A DNA stretch of 42,148 nt from Candidatus Roseilinea mizusawaensis (GCA_016841965.1 JAEANN010000048.1:1-42148); one strand, 5' to 3'; shown: positions 10,593 to 18,962, numbered from the stretch's first letter. Notes: generated from the letters alone by a model not told the origin. Numbers and translations are program-made.

Positions 10593-10637
10593 TCAGAAGT
10601 CAGATAACAGATAACAGACAACAGATCGCAGACGGCA
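10593..10637. repeat. degenerate 7-bp tandem repeat (CAGATAA-type)
   Basis: Between the two VWA genes the sequence reads as consecutive 7-mers: CAGATAA, CAGATAA, CAGACAA, CAGATCG, CAGACGG, preceded by a further partial unit. It does not code and does not contain the Shine-Dalgarno of the next gene. It is one of several unrelated short tandem duplications in gaps of this window. Confidence 0.75.
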
Positions 10638-10676
10638 CACTGTGGCATACGCGACACAAAGGAAGGGAGGGTGTTG

Positions 10677-11768
10677 ATGGATGTTTTGTGGCCGGGTTTT
10701 CTGGCCTTGCTTGGGTTCATCCCGCTGGCAGTCGGGCTGTACATCTGGATGTTGCGCCGCCGGCGGCGCTATGCCGTGCGCTACTCCAGCCTGTCATTGC
10801 TGCGCGCCGCAGTGCCGCGCCGATCATCGCTGCGGCGTCATCTTCCGTTTGCACTGTTTGCTGTGGCGCTCACCAGCCTGGTCATGGCGCTATCGCGCCC
10901 GGTCGCCATTGCCAGCGTGCCATATGGTCAGGCGACGATCGTGCTGGCCATCGATGTCTCGCGCAGCATGTGCGCGACCGATATTGAACCGAATCGGTTG
11001 CAAGCTGCGCAAAAAGCAGCGCTGTCGTTTATCGAGCGCCAGCAGCGCGGCATGCAGATCGGGATTGTGGCATTCGCCGGCTTTGCCGAAGTGGTCCAGC
11101 CGCCCACCGATGATCGGGACGCCTTGCGGGCTGCCGTCGAAGGGCTGTTAGTGGGCTACCGCACCGCCATCGGCAGCGGCATTCTGAAGTCGATCGACGC
11201 GATTGCAGAGGTCGACCCGAACGTCGCGCCCAGTCTATCGGAGCGAGATCTGGCGCGTGGCGCGCCCCGCCCAACGCCGGTGCCACGCGGCGCATACGCG
11301 CCGGCCATCATTGTGCTGCTGACCGACGGGGCCAGCAACGCCGGCCCGCTGCCGCTCGACGCGGCACAACAGGCGGTGGAACGCGGCCTGCGCGTGTACA
11401 CGATTGGGTTCGGCACCGAGCGCGGCGCGACTTCTTTCCCATATTGCGGGCCGCAACTGGCTGGCCGCGAGCCAATGCCCAGCGGCGGGCCATTTTTTGG
11501 CGGCGGCATGGGTGGTATGGGAGGCGGAGGCCGATTCCGTCGCGGCATCGATGAAGAGACGCTGAAGAAAGTGGCCGAACTCACCGACGCGCAGTATTAC
11601 TCTGCCGAGAGCGCCGGCGAATTGCAACAGGTTTTCGAGTCGCTGCCGATGCATCTCATCACTAAACACGAGACGACCGAGGTCAGCGTTGTATTCGCCG
11701 GCCTGGGCGCTTTGCTGGCAGCACTGGCTGTCACACTGTCGCTGGCCTGGCAACCGCTGCCGCAATGA
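10677..11768 (+). CDS. VWA-domain membrane protein, BatA/BatB-like (second copy)
   Basis: This paralogue of the preceding gene has the same plan: a helix at about 6-24, another at about 57-72, a VWA domain with MIDAS DVSRS (93-97) and LLTDGAS, and a C-terminal helix near the end. It differs by an insertion rich in Gly and Phe (GGPFFGGGMGGMGGGGRF) between the last VWA strands and by a Pro-rich loop before the TDG motif. The two may form a heteromer. ATG at 10677 is chosen because GGGAGG ends 6 nt upstream; the in-frame GTG at 10671 abuts that site. The 91-bp gap to the previous gene holds a short tandem repeat, so it could also be partly independently expressed. Confidence 0.92.
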   Translation: MDVLWPGFLALLGFIPLAVGLYIWMLRRRRRYAVRYSSLSLLRAAVPRRSSLRRHLPFALFAVALTSLVMALSRPVAIASVPYGQATIVLAIDVSRSMCATDIEPNRLQAAQKAALSFIERQQRGMQIGIVAFAGFAEVVQPPTDDRDALRAAVEGLLVGYRTAIGSGILKSIDAIAEVDPNVAPSLSERDLARGAPRPTPVPRGAYAPAIIVLLTDGASNAGPLPLDAAQQAVERGLRVYTIGFGTERGATSFPYCGPQLAGREPMPSGGPFFGGGMGGMGGGGRFRRGIDEETLKKVAELTDAQYYSAESAGELQQVFESLPMHLITKHETTEVSVVFAGLGALLAALAVTLSLAWQPLPQ

Positions 11769-11794
11769 ATCAAGGACGAGGCGTGACCCATCAA

Positions 11795-11832
11795 GCCACA
11801 CCCAAGAACCCAAAAACCCAAAGAACCCAAGA
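11795..11832. repeat. short ACCCAA-type tandem repeat
   Basis: The sequence cycles through CCCAAGAA, CCCAAAAA, CCCAAAGAA and CCCAAG, with a period of about 8-9 bp, just upstream of the probable rpmF promoter. Nothing suggests coding. Confidence 0.65.
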
Positions 11833-11839
11833 TGGATAT

Positions 11840-11868
11840 TTGAAAGGCTTCCCCAATTAGGCTAGAAT
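11840..11868 (+). promoter_or_regulatory. probable sigma-70-type promoter of rpmF
   Basis: TTGAAA at 11840-11845 and TAGAAT at 11863-11868 are separated by exactly 17 bp, an excellent vegetative promoter match. The leader to rpmF would be about 85 nt. The same -10 hexamer TAGAAT occurs in the probable dnaA promoter. Confidence 0.7.
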
Positions 11869-11959
11869 TACGCTTTGCTCAATTCAAGATTGACTCGATC
11901 GGAGCGCGCCGACAAGGCGCGCGATTGATGTCTATTGATGTCTAAGGAGTAGTTCAAAC

Positions 11960-12160
11960 ATGGGTCCACTGCCAAAGCGCAAGTTTTCTCACGGCCGCAC
12001 GCACCGACGCCGCGCACATGACGCGCTGACGCCCATTCAACTTGTGGCTTGCGACAACTGCGGTGAGATGAAACCGCCACACGTCGTCTGCCCATCCTGC
12101 GGGTATTATCGTGGGCGGGAAGTCGTCACCATCGACACCGGTAAATCTGACAAGAAGTAA
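11960..12160 (+). CDS. rpmF: 50S ribosomal protein L32
   Basis: This is a small zinc-ribbon protein of the large ribosomal subunit. The 66-residue product starts MGPLPKRKFSHGRTHRRRAH, a basic tail typical of L32, and carries two CxxC pairs (CDNC and CPSC) that make it the zinc-binding form. The Shine-Dalgarno AAGGAG lies about 10 nt before the ATG, downstream of a strong promoter match. As in many bacteria, it sits directly before fatty-acid synthesis genes; here fabD follows after 18 bp and no plsX or fabH lies between them. Confidence 0.97.
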   Translation: MGPLPKRKFSHGRTHRRRAHDALTPIQLVACDNCGEMKPPHVVCPSCGYYRGREVVTIDTGKSDKK

Positions 12161-12178
12161 ATTTGTGAGATAGGCTCG

Positions 12179-13081
12179 GTGACCACCGCTTACGTTTTCC
12201 CCGGCCAAGGCTCTCAGTTCGTCGGCATGGGCAAGGAACTGGCCCGACTGCGCCCGGTCGTCAAAGGCTTTTTCCAGCGCGCCGACGCTGCGCTGGGATT
12301 TGCCCTCTCAAGGCTGTGCTTTGAAGGGCCGGAATCTGAACTCAACGACACGCTCAACACCCAGCCGGCGATCTTTGCTCACAGCATCGCCGCTCACGCC
12401 GCCGTCGAAATGTCGGGCGAAGTAGAAGCGCCGTCGTTCGTCGCCGGCCACAGCCTGGGCGAGTTGAGCGCGTTGTGCGCCGCGGGCGCACTGACATTCG
12501 AAGACGGCATCCGTGTGGCGCGTGAGCGCGGCCGGCTGATGAAACTGGCCGGCGAGCGTCAGCCCGGCAGCATGGCCGCTGTAATCGGGCTTGACACAGA
12601 CGTTTTGCGCGCAGTATGCGCCGAAGCCAGTCAAGCGCATCCGCCAGGCGTCGTTGTGGCCAACGACAATTGCCCCGGCCAGGTCGTCATTTCTGGCGAC
12701 AAAGAAGCCGTGACTGCCGCCAGCGCGATGGCCAAAAGCCGCGGCGCCAGGCGCGTCGTGCCGCTGGCCGTCAGCATTGCCTCGCACTCACCGCTGATGG
12801 CCAGCATTGCCGAGGAGTTCGCGCGCGTGGTGGCCGGCACGCCCTTCCAAGCAGCGCGTATCCCGCTGGTTGCCAACACCAGCGCCACACCTATCACCCA
12901 CCCCGATGACATCCGCGCCGAGTTATGCGCCCAACTTACCTCGCCGGTGCGCTGGACAGAAAGCGTGCAGTGGATGCGCGCGCAGGGTGTGAACACTTTC
13001 GTGGAGATCGGGCCAAAAGACGTGCTCATCAATCTAATCAAGCGCATCGCCGACGACGCGAACACGCGCGCCATCGGCTGA
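12179..13081 (+). CDS. fabD: Malonyl-CoA:ACP transacylase
   Basis: FabD moves the malonyl group from CoA to acyl carrier protein to feed fatty-acid elongation in the cytoplasm. The 300-residue protein has the GQGSQ loop (9-13), the nucleophile Ser92 in GHSLGE, Arg117 for carboxylate binding, His203 in ASHSPLM, and the C-terminal EIGPKDVL. The start is GTG at 12179, which gives the standard N-terminus; the preceding Shine-Dalgarno is weak. It forms an operon with rpmF upstream and fabG downstream, although an AT-rich 86-bp gap precedes fabG. Confidence 0.97.
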   Translation: MTTAYVFPGQGSQFVGMGKELARLRPVVKGFFQRADAALGFALSRLCFEGPESELNDTLNTQPAIFAHSIAAHAAVEMSGEVEAPSFVAGHSLGELSALCAAGALTFEDGIRVARERGRLMKLAGERQPGSMAAVIGLDTDVLRAVCAEASQAHPPGVVVANDNCPGQVVISGDKEAVTAASAMAKSRGARRVVPLAVSIASHSPLMASIAEEFARVVAGTPFQAARIPLVANTSATPITHPDDIRAELCAQLTSPVRWTESVQWMRAQGVNTFVEIGPKDVLINLIKRIADDANTRAIG

Positions 13082-13090
13082 ATTGATGAT

Positions 13091-13147
13091 TTGTGATTGA
13101 CAATTTTGGATTACGGCAAGGCCGACGTTCAATCGTCAATCGCACAA
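13091..13147. repeat. imperfect inverted repeat between fabD and fabG
   Basis: TTGTGATTGACAATT (13091-13105) and AATCGTCAATCGCACAA (13131-13147) are inverted copies with a few differences, separated by about 25 bp. The position just upstream of fabG, which lacks a clear Shine-Dalgarno, would suit an operator or an mRNA structure. This is only suggestive. Confidence 0.45.
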
Positions 13148-13167
13148 TTCACAATCAAAAAATTCAA

Positions 13168-13914
13168 ATGAGTCTGACCGGCAAATCCGCAATCGTGACA
13201 GGGGCCTCGCGCGGCATCGGTCGCGCGATTGCCATCGACCTGGCGGCGCGCGGCGCGTTTGTAGTTGTAAACTACAACGCTAGCGCAGCCGCTGCGCAAG
13301 AAGTGGTTCAAACAATCGAGTCCGCCGGCGGCAAAGCTATCGCCGTCAAAGCCGATGTAAGCCGCATGGATGAGGCAGTGGCGCTGGTGAAGGCCGCTAC
13401 CGACGCTTTCGGCAAGGTGGACATTCTGGTCAACAACGCCGGCACGACGCGCGACACGCTGTTAATGTCGATGAAGGAAGAAGACTGGGACACCGTCATC
13501 GACACGGATTTAAAGAGCGTGTTCAATTGCTGCAAGGCTGTGGCGCGCCAAATGATCCGCCAGCGCGGCGGGCGGATCATCAACATTTCATCGGTGGTGG
13601 GGCTGGCCGGACAGGCCGGCCAGACGAACTATGCCGCAGCCAAAGCCGGCATGATTGGCTTCACCAAATCGCTGGCCAAAGAGCTGGGATCGCGCAACAT
13701 CACCGTCAACGCGGTGGCGCCGGGGTTCATCCCGACCGCGCTCACCGACGTGCTTACAGAAGAGCAAAAAGAAGCGGCCATCAAGCTCACCCCCCTGGGG
13801 CGCTTTGGCAAGCCCGAAGAGGTGGCATATGCGGTATCATTCCTGGCGAGCGAGGAAGCTGCATTCATCACCGGCGTCGTGTTGTCTGTGGATGGGGGCC
13901 TGGTGATGCAATAG
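13168..13914 (+). CDS. fabG: 3-oxoacyl-[ACP] reductase
   Basis: FabG catalyses the NADPH-dependent reduction of 3-oxoacyl-ACP in each fatty-acid elongation round. It is an SDR fold of 248 residues. The cofactor motif is TGASRGIG (11-18), followed by NNAG (89-92). The catalytic triad is Ser142, Tyr155 and Lys159 (YAAAK). The C-terminus ends with VDGGLVMQ, typical of FabG. ATG at 13168 is preferred over the longer reading frame because the family begins at this point; the Shine-Dalgarno is poor. Its location after fabD supports fatty-acid synthesis rather than a generic SDR role. Confidence 0.95.
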   Translation: MSLTGKSAIVTGASRGIGRAIAIDLAARGAFVVVNYNASAAAAQEVVQTIESAGGKAIAVKADVSRMDEAVALVKAATDAFGKVDILVNNAGTTRDTLLMSMKEEDWDTVIDTDLKSVFNCCKAVARQMIRQRGGRIINISSVVGLAGQAGQTNYAAAKAGMIGFTKSLAKELGSRNITVNAVAPGFIPTALTDVLTEEQKEAAIKLTPLGRFGKPEEVAYAVSFLASEEAAFITGVVLSVDGGLVMQ

Positions 13915-13952
13915 GCCCCCGCGAGCCGGTCGCTTTTGGTGCTGCAAAAACC

Positions 13953-14288
13953 ATGAACGGCAAAGCAACTATCTCTCCGCAGGTCGTCTTGCAAGTGGCC
14001 CGCATCACCACGCTGGCCACGCCGGGCGTGCTTGGCCTGGTGGAGGATGAATCCCCCCGCAGCCCAAGCGCCGGCAACTTGACGAAGCACACCCTGCGTG
14101 GCATTGTGGCATCTATCGAAGACGGCGCCGCGCATATCGGTGTGCACATCATCGCCGCATCAAACGTCCCGCTGGTGCGACTGGCGCGCCAGATTCAGAT
14201 CAACATCGCTAACGCGATCGCAGAAATCGCAGGCCTGGAAACCGCAACTGTCGATGTAACAGTTGAAGATGTGGGGGTGGCGATATGA
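13953..14288 (+). CDS. Asp23/Gls24 family envelope-associated protein
   Basis: This 111-residue protein has the family pattern: an N-terminal strand ISPQVVLQVARITTLATPGVLGL, then a variable loop, then GVHIIAASNVPLVRLARQIQINIANAIAEIAGLETATVDVTVEDV. Asp23/Gls24 proteins are abundant, often membrane-tethered and linked to envelope homeostasis in Gram-positive-type bacteria. The gene directly precedes nusB, a conserved neighbourhood. The start at 13953 lies 38 bp after fabG, and the stop is followed 22 bp later by the nusB GTG. No transmembrane helix is seen. Confidence 0.9.
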   Translation: MNGKATISPQVVLQVARITTLATPGVLGLVEDESPRSPSAGNLTKHTLRGIVASIEDGAAHIGVHIIAASNVPLVRLARQIQINIANAIAEIAGLETATVDVTVEDVGVAI

Positions 14289-14310
14289 ACACTGGCGCGA
14301 GCGTGCACCT

Positions 14311-14754
14311 GTGAAAGCCAAACGTGAAGCGCGCATCCTGGCGCTGCAAGTACTGTACGAAGCAGACACTGCCCAGCATCAGGCAGGGGAGGTCTTACAA
14401 CGCCACCTGCGCGACTGCACCGGCGATCCAGACAACCCGGCCAACAACGTCACCACGCGCGACTATGCCATCCGCCTGATCAGCGGCATCGTCAAGAATT
14501 TGGCCGAGCTGGACAACTTTCTAGGGCAGTGCGCCCCCGACTTTCCAGTCAGCAATCTCTCGCCGATCGACCGCAATATCCTGCGCGTAGCCGTCTACGA
14601 GATGCGCGCAAACCTTGCGCCGGTGCGCGTGGCGGTCAATGAAGCCGTGGAGATCGCCAAGCAATATGGCAGCGACACGTCGCCACGTTTTGTGAACGGG
14701 GCCTTGGGCGCGGCTGTAGCCAGATTGTCGGCAGCACACGAGTTGATGGCATGA
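14311..14754 (+). CDS. nusB: Transcription antitermination protein NusB
   Basis: NusB binds boxA RNA with NusE (S10) to prevent premature termination in rRNA operons. The 147-residue product starts MKAKREARILALQVLYEAD, the usual NusB opening, and has the conserved C-terminal segments LSPIDRNILRVAVYEM and PVRVAVNEAVEIAKQYG, ending with FVNGALGA. GTG at 14311 is preferred; an upstream in-frame start at 14263 would overlap gls24 and add an unusual extension. Its stop codon overlaps the tatA start (ATGA), indicating translational coupling. Confidence 0.94.
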   Translation: MKAKREARILALQVLYEADTAQHQAGEVLQRHLRDCTGDPDNPANNVTTRDYAIRLISGIVKNLAELDNFLGQCAPDFPVSNLSPIDRNILRVAVYEMRANLAPVRVAVNEAVEIAKQYGSDTSPRFVNGALGAAVARLSAAHELMA

Positions 14755-15350
14755 GCGGAACCATCCTGGGCATTGGGCCGCTGGAGATCATTATCATCGC
14801 CGTACTGGTCCTGCTTGTATTCGGGCCAGAACGGTTGCCAACCTTGATGCGCCAGGCCGGCCGCACCGTGCGCAAGCTGCGCGATTTCTACGTCCGGTTT
14901 GCCACCGACCTGCGCACCGAATTGACACCTTTTGAAGAAGAGATCAAAGTGCTGCGCGAGGTCACCGACGAGTTGCGCCGTGACTTGGCAGAGATTCGAG
15001 ATGCAGCAGATCTGCGCACCGCCGTTCAGCCCATCATGATCGACACGTCTGTGCCGGCCAACGCCGGCAAGACCGCATCAGTCGTTAGCCCGGCCGACGG
15101 CGCTGCGCCGTCATCACCGGCAGCGCCGGCCACAAACGGCGCAACTACGGCCGCTGTGAACACCGCCGAGCTTGCCCGGCCAAGCACCGCCGACTCGACG
15201 CAAACGACAGACAACAGGACACCGGCTGCTCCGCGCGTAGCGCGCAATGGCGCTGCACCTCCGCTTTCCCAGGACAACCCGTGGGCGCAGCTCGGCCAGA
15301 CTGCCCGCACTGACGCGCTCGACGACGATAACCCCTGGATGGCCATCTAG
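14751..15350 (+). CDS. tatA: Twin-arginine translocase subunit TatA/TatB-like
   Basis: This is a subunit of the Tat pore that exports folded proteins. The N-terminal helix GPLEIIIIAVLVLLVFGPERLP ends in the FGPERLP hinge and is followed by an amphipathic helix (MRQAGRTVRKLRDFYVRFATDL). The C-terminal 110 residues are low-complexity, rich in Ala, Pro and Thr, and end in NPWAQLG and NPWMAI motifs. At 199 residues it is longer than most TatA proteins and closer to TatB in length. It overlaps nusB by 4 nt. tatC follows after 182 bp that contain short repeats. Confidence 0.9.
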   Translation: MSGTILGIGPLEIIIIAVLVLLVFGPERLPTLMRQAGRTVRKLRDFYVRFATDLRTELTPFEEEIKVLREVTDELRRDLAEIRDAADLRTAVQPIMIDTSVPANAGKTASVVSPADGAAPSSPAAPATNGATTAAVNTAELARPSTADSTQTTDNRTPAAPRVARNGAAPPLSQDNPWAQLGQTARTDALDDDNPWMAI

Positions 15351-15390
15351 CGCGTAATCACCTGCCACGATCCCATTCACAACCCACTCA

Positions 15391-15505
15391 CACCAGATTA
15401 CACCAGATGGCAGGCAAACGTGCGCCTTTGTCCCACCAGAGCCGGGCGACACGTCAGGTAGCGCCCTGAGACCGGCAAGATCGCGTCTCTCAAGATCGCG
15501 TCTCT
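15391..15505. repeat. two short tandem duplications in the tatA-tatC gap
   Basis: CACCAGATTA at 15391 is followed directly by CACCAGATGG at 15401. CAAGATCGCGTCTCT occurs twice in direct tandem at 15476-15490 and 15491-15505. The rest of the 182-bp gap shows no gene. A TATAGGATAAT stretch just before tatC may be part of a promoter. Confidence 0.8.
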
Positions 15506-15532
15506 GTTGGCCGGTATAGGATAATAAACAGT

Positions 15533-16315
15533 ATGGCAGAGCAAGTGAACGTCAATCCTGCAGAGCAGGAAGAAGGGATGACCCTTCTCGACCACATGCG
15601 CGAGCTGCGCGAGCGGCTGTTCAAAGCTGTCGTAGCCATCGTGATCGGTGCAACTCTCGGGTTGATCTTCTCAAATCAAATTCTGCATTTGCTGATCGCG
15701 CCTTACGGGAACAAGATCGTCACGATCGCGCCTACGGAAACGCTCACCAACACATTCGTTGTGTCTTTGACGTTTGGCGCAGCGGTGGCGATGCCGGTGG
15801 TGATCTACCAAATTCTGGCATTTGTCATGCCGGGGCTGCTGCCCAACGAGAAGAAGTGGGTACTGATCGGCGTGCCCACTGCCACATTGCTTTTCGTGAT
15901 CGGTGCAATCTTTGCCTGGTTCATCATGCTGCCGCCGGCGCTTGGATTCCTGACCACTATCAATACCGATGTGTTCGAAGTACAACTGCGCGCAGACGAT
16001 TACATTCCCTTTGTCACCGGCGTGCTGTTCTGGATCGGCGTGGCATTTGAGATGCCGGTGGTCATTTTCGTGTTGGCCAAGTTCAACGTCTTGACGGCGC
16101 GCGTGCTGGCCAAACAATGGCGCTATGCCGTGGTGTTCATTGCCGTGCTGGCAGCCCTGATCACCCCCACCCCCGACCCGGTCAATATGAGCATCGTCAT
16201 GGCGCCACTGTTCGTGCTCTACGGCATCAGCATTGTGATGGCAGCCGTTGCCCGACGCGGGGCAACAACGCCGGCCATCCTGGACCCTGACGAGGCGCCG
16301 AAGGAAATGAAATGA
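15533..16315 (+). CDS. tatC: Sec-independent protein translocase TatC
   Basis: TatC is the multi-spanning receptor that recognises twin-arginine signal peptides. The 260-residue protein shows the family opening MTLLDHMRELRERLFKAV, the periplasmic loop before FGAAVAMPVVIYQILAFVMPGL, LLPNEKKW, and six hydrophobic segments. It ends in a short charged tail. Its stop overlaps the DUF952 gene start (ATGA). Together with tatA upstream, this gives a minimal two-gene Tat system. Confidence 0.97.
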   Translation: MAEQVNVNPAEQEEGMTLLDHMRELRERLFKAVVAIVIGATLGLIFSNQILHLLIAPYGNKIVTIAPTETLTNTFVVSLTFGAAVAMPVVIYQILAFVMPGLLPNEKKWVLIGVPTATLLFVIGAIFAWFIMLPPALGFLTTINTDVFEVQLRADDYIPFVTGVLFWIGVAFEMPVVIFVLAKFNVLTARVLAKQWRYAVVFIAVLAALITPTPDPVNMSIVMAPLFVLYGISIVMAAVARRGATTPAILDPDEAPKEMK

Positions 16316-16926
16316 TCCTACACTTGATTCCTCTAGAGACGTGGCGTCAGCTTGCGCCTGGCCAACCCTATGCGCCGGCATCACTGCAGACCGAAGGGTT
16401 CATCCATTGCACAGCAGGTGACGCGCTGCTGATCGAAGTAGCCAATACTGTGTACCGATCACAGCCCGGCGAATTTCTGGTGCTGGAGATCGACGAAACC
16501 AAAGTGCAGGCCGAGGTGCGTTGGGAGGCGCCGGCGCGCCCGACGGCGCACTCGGCATCAGGCGCGCTGGCCGCAGCCAGCACGGCCCTGCCGCCTGAAG
16601 CGGCTGCCGAGTTCGGCTTGCCGCAAACCACCAGCACAGAGCCGGCGCAGACCGCTATTTCATTCCCCCACATCTACGGCCCACTCAACCGCGATGCGAT
16701 CGTCGGTGTCCGCTACGCTGTTCGCGCAGCCGACGGCACGTTCACCGGCATCGAGCCAATTGCCAATACACCCGCCGGCCTGAACCTGAAGACACCCTCA
16801 CAACTGGCCGGTGAACTGGTCGATGCAACCGGCGAATTCTCTGACGCGCTGGCGCGCTTCAAGGATCATGTCGAAGCGCGCATGAACGAAATGGACAAGC
16901 AAATCAAGCGCCGGCTGGGCGAGTAG
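16312..16926 (+). CDS. DUF952 family protein with insertion
   Basis: The DUF952 pattern is visible as ILHLIPLETWRQL, TEGFIHCTAGDALL, EFLVLEID and, later, FPHIYGPLNRDAIVGV. The family is usually a compact domain of about 100 residues; its biochemical role is not established. Here the domain is interrupted by an Ala/Thr/Pro-rich insertion of about 40 residues (about 75-115), and a C-terminal extension follows that ends in a charged, probably helical segment (KDHVEARMNEMDKQIKRRL). It has 204 residues. It is coupled to tatC by a 4-nt overlap. Confidence 0.82.
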   Translation: MILHLIPLETWRQLAPGQPYAPASLQTEGFIHCTAGDALLIEVANTVYRSQPGEFLVLEIDETKVQAEVRWEAPARPTAHSASGALAAASTALPPEAAAEFGLPQTTSTEPAQTAISFPHIYGPLNRDAIVGVRYAVRAADGTFTGIEPIANTPAGLNLKTPSQLAGELVDATGEFSDALARFKDHVEARMNEMDKQIKRRLGE

Positions 16927-16950
16927 CGCGCGATCCTATCGCAAACACAC

Positions 16951-18651
16951 ATGCCATCGCTAAACTTTAACCGCTTCTATCGTTACGCCGAACTAACCGA
17001 CATCCTGCAGCGCTTCGACAGAGAGTTTCCCCACTTGTGCGCCCTGACATCGATTGGCAAAAGCTACGAAGGCCGCGATATCTGGCTGGTCACCCTGACG
17101 AACACCGAAACAGGCGGCGATACTGACAAGCCGGCCTTTTGGGTCGACGCCAACATTCATGCCACCGAGGTGTCGCCCTCGACCTGTGCACTGTACGCCA
17201 TTCACAAATTCCTGAGCGAATACAACACCAGCGCACAGATCAAGCATACACTCGACAGCCGCGCCCTCTACATCGTGCCGCGCATGAACCCAGACGGCGC
17301 AGAGATGTACCTGGACGAGCGGCGTCGCGCAGTGCGCTCAAGCACGCGCCCCTATCCGCTGCCAGAAGAACTGGACGGCTTGCACGAGGGCGATGTGGAT
17401 GGTGATGGGCGTGTGCTGTTGATGCGCATTAAGGACCCAAATGGCCCCTGGAAAGTTCATCCTGACGAACCGCGCTTGTTAATCCCACGTGAGCCAGATG
17501 ATCTGAGCACAGCCGGGCCGTACTACCGCGTGTTGCCCGAAGGAATGATCCGCAATTACGACGGCGTGACCCTCAAGATTGCACCGCGCCTGGAAGGGCT
17601 GGACTTGAATCGCAACTTCCCGATCGAGTGGGCCGTGGAAAGCGAGCAAAAAGGCGCCGGCCCCTACCCCACCAGCGAGCCGGAGGTGCGCGCAGTCGTT
17701 CAATTCATCGTCGATCATCCCAACATCACAGGCGGCATCTCATTCCATACCTATAGCGGGGTATATTTGCGGCCCTACGGCACACGACCGGACGACGATT
17801 TTCCAGCCGAAGACCTGTGGACATACCAAGACATCGGCAAGGCTGCCACCCGCATGACCGGCTATCCGGCGGTATCTGTCTTTCACGAATTCAAGTACCA
17901 CCCCAAGCAAACCATCAAGGGGGTTTTCGACGACTGGATGTACGACCACCTGGGTGTGTACGCGTGGACATGCGAATTGTGGAACCCGCTGGGACAGGCC
18001 GGCATCGAGATGAAGAAGCCTGATGGCAGATATCAGTTTATCGAATGGTATCGGGATCACCCGGTCGAGGATGACCTGAAGCTGCTGAAGTGGAACGACG
18101 AGGCGTTGCAGGGCAAGGGATTTGTGCCCTGGTATTCCTTCCAGCATCCGCAACTGGGCGAGGTGGAGCTGGGCGGTTGGGACGAGGCATATTGCTGGCG
18201 CAACCCACCGCCACACCTGCTGGAGAAAGAGATTGCGCCGCACGCAGAGTTCATCTTGTGGCACACGGCGATATCGCCATGCCTGTCTTTCCGCGAAATC
18301 CTGGTCGAGCCGGTGAGCGAGGGCGCATACCACATCACCGCCGTGGTAGAAAACACCGGCTGGCTGTCCACCAGCATCACCACGCGGGCTACAGAGAAAA
18401 AACTCGTCCGGCCTTGTGAAGTGGAGTTGCTGCTGCCAGAAGGCGCATCGCTGGTGAGTGGCCTGCGCAAGTCAGAGATCGGGCATCTGGCCGGGCGGGC
18501 GCTTAAGAAAGCCGGCTTGTACAGCGCCGACCCAACCGATGACCGGGCTAAACTAGAATGGGTGTTGCGCGCGCCACGGGGATCTCAGATCACAATCATG
18601 GCTGCCGGGCCGCGTGTTGGCCGTATCAAAACCACAATCGGGTTGCAGTGA
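16951..18651 (+). CDS. M14-family zinc carboxypeptidase
   Basis: This metallopeptidase probably trims C-terminal residues or peptides. Zinc ligands are visible as His70 and Glu73 in NIHATE and His266 in GISFHTYSG, with general base Glu342 in WTCELWNPLG. Substrate-binding residues lie in PRMNPDG and LDLNRNFP. No signal peptide is seen, so it is likely cytoplasmic. At 566 residues it is much longer than a minimal M14 domain; the last 180 residues (after about 390) form an extra domain that may be beta-rich. Its stop codon directly precedes the pterin dehydratase start, with 1 nt between them. Confidence 0.92.
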   Translation: MPSLNFNRFYRYAELTDILQRFDREFPHLCALTSIGKSYEGRDIWLVTLTNTETGGDTDKPAFWVDANIHATEVSPSTCALYAIHKFLSEYNTSAQIKHTLDSRALYIVPRMNPDGAEMYLDERRRAVRSSTRPYPLPEELDGLHEGDVDGDGRVLLMRIKDPNGPWKVHPDEPRLLIPREPDDLSTAGPYYRVLPEGMIRNYDGVTLKIAPRLEGLDLNRNFPIEWAVESEQKGAGPYPTSEPEVRAVVQFIVDHPNITGGISFHTYSGVYLRPYGTRPDDDFPAEDLWTYQDIGKAATRMTGYPAVSVFHEFKYHPKQTIKGVFDDWMYDHLGVYAWTCELWNPLGQAGIEMKKPDGRYQFIEWYRDHPVEDDLKLLKWNDEALQGKGFVPWYSFQHPQLGEVELGGWDEAYCWRNPPPHLLEKEIAPHAEFILWHTAISPCLSFREILVEPVSEGAYHITAVVENTGWLSTSITTRATEKKLVRPCEVELLLPEGASLVSGLRKSEIGHLAGRALKKAGLYSADPTDDRAKLEWVLRAPRGSQITIMAAGPRVGRIKTTIGLQ

Positions 18652-18652
18652 G

Positions 18653-18934
18653 ATGGGCATACTATCCCGCGAGCAAATTCACGAACAGTTGTCCGCAGTT
18701 GCCGGCTGGTCGCTCACCGAAGCCGGCGAGATCACGCGCACCTTCGAGCTGCCCAGCTTCCCCCAGGCGCTGCTCTTCGTCAACGCAATAGGCTGGCTGG
18801 CCGAAGCAGCCAATCATCACCCCAACATTGTCATCCGCTACCACCGCGTCACACTCACCCTGTCGACACATGATGCCGGCGGCTTGACTGCCAAAGACTT
18901 TGACCTGGCGGCGCAGATCGACGCGCTGGTGTAA
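18653..18934 (+). CDS. phhB: Pterin-4a-carbinolamine dehydratase
   Basis: This small enzyme dehydrates 4a-hydroxytetrahydrobiopterin and is also used as a generic pterin-related protein in bacteria without aromatic amino-acid hydroxylases. The signature is complete: EAANHHPNIVIRYHRVTLTL followed by THDAGGLTAKDFDLA. It has 93 residues. ATG at 18653 is chosen over the longer frame because the family starts with LSREQIHEQL. It is translationally coupled to the carboxypeptidase gene. No hydroxylase gene is nearby. Confidence 0.94.
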   Translation: MGILSREQIHEQLSAVAGWSLTEAGEITRTFELPSFPQALLFVNAIGWLAEAANHHPNIVIRYHRVTLTLSTHDAGGLTAKDFDLAAQIDALV

Positions 18935-18962
18935 AAACGTACAACACCCAGCATCCAATACC

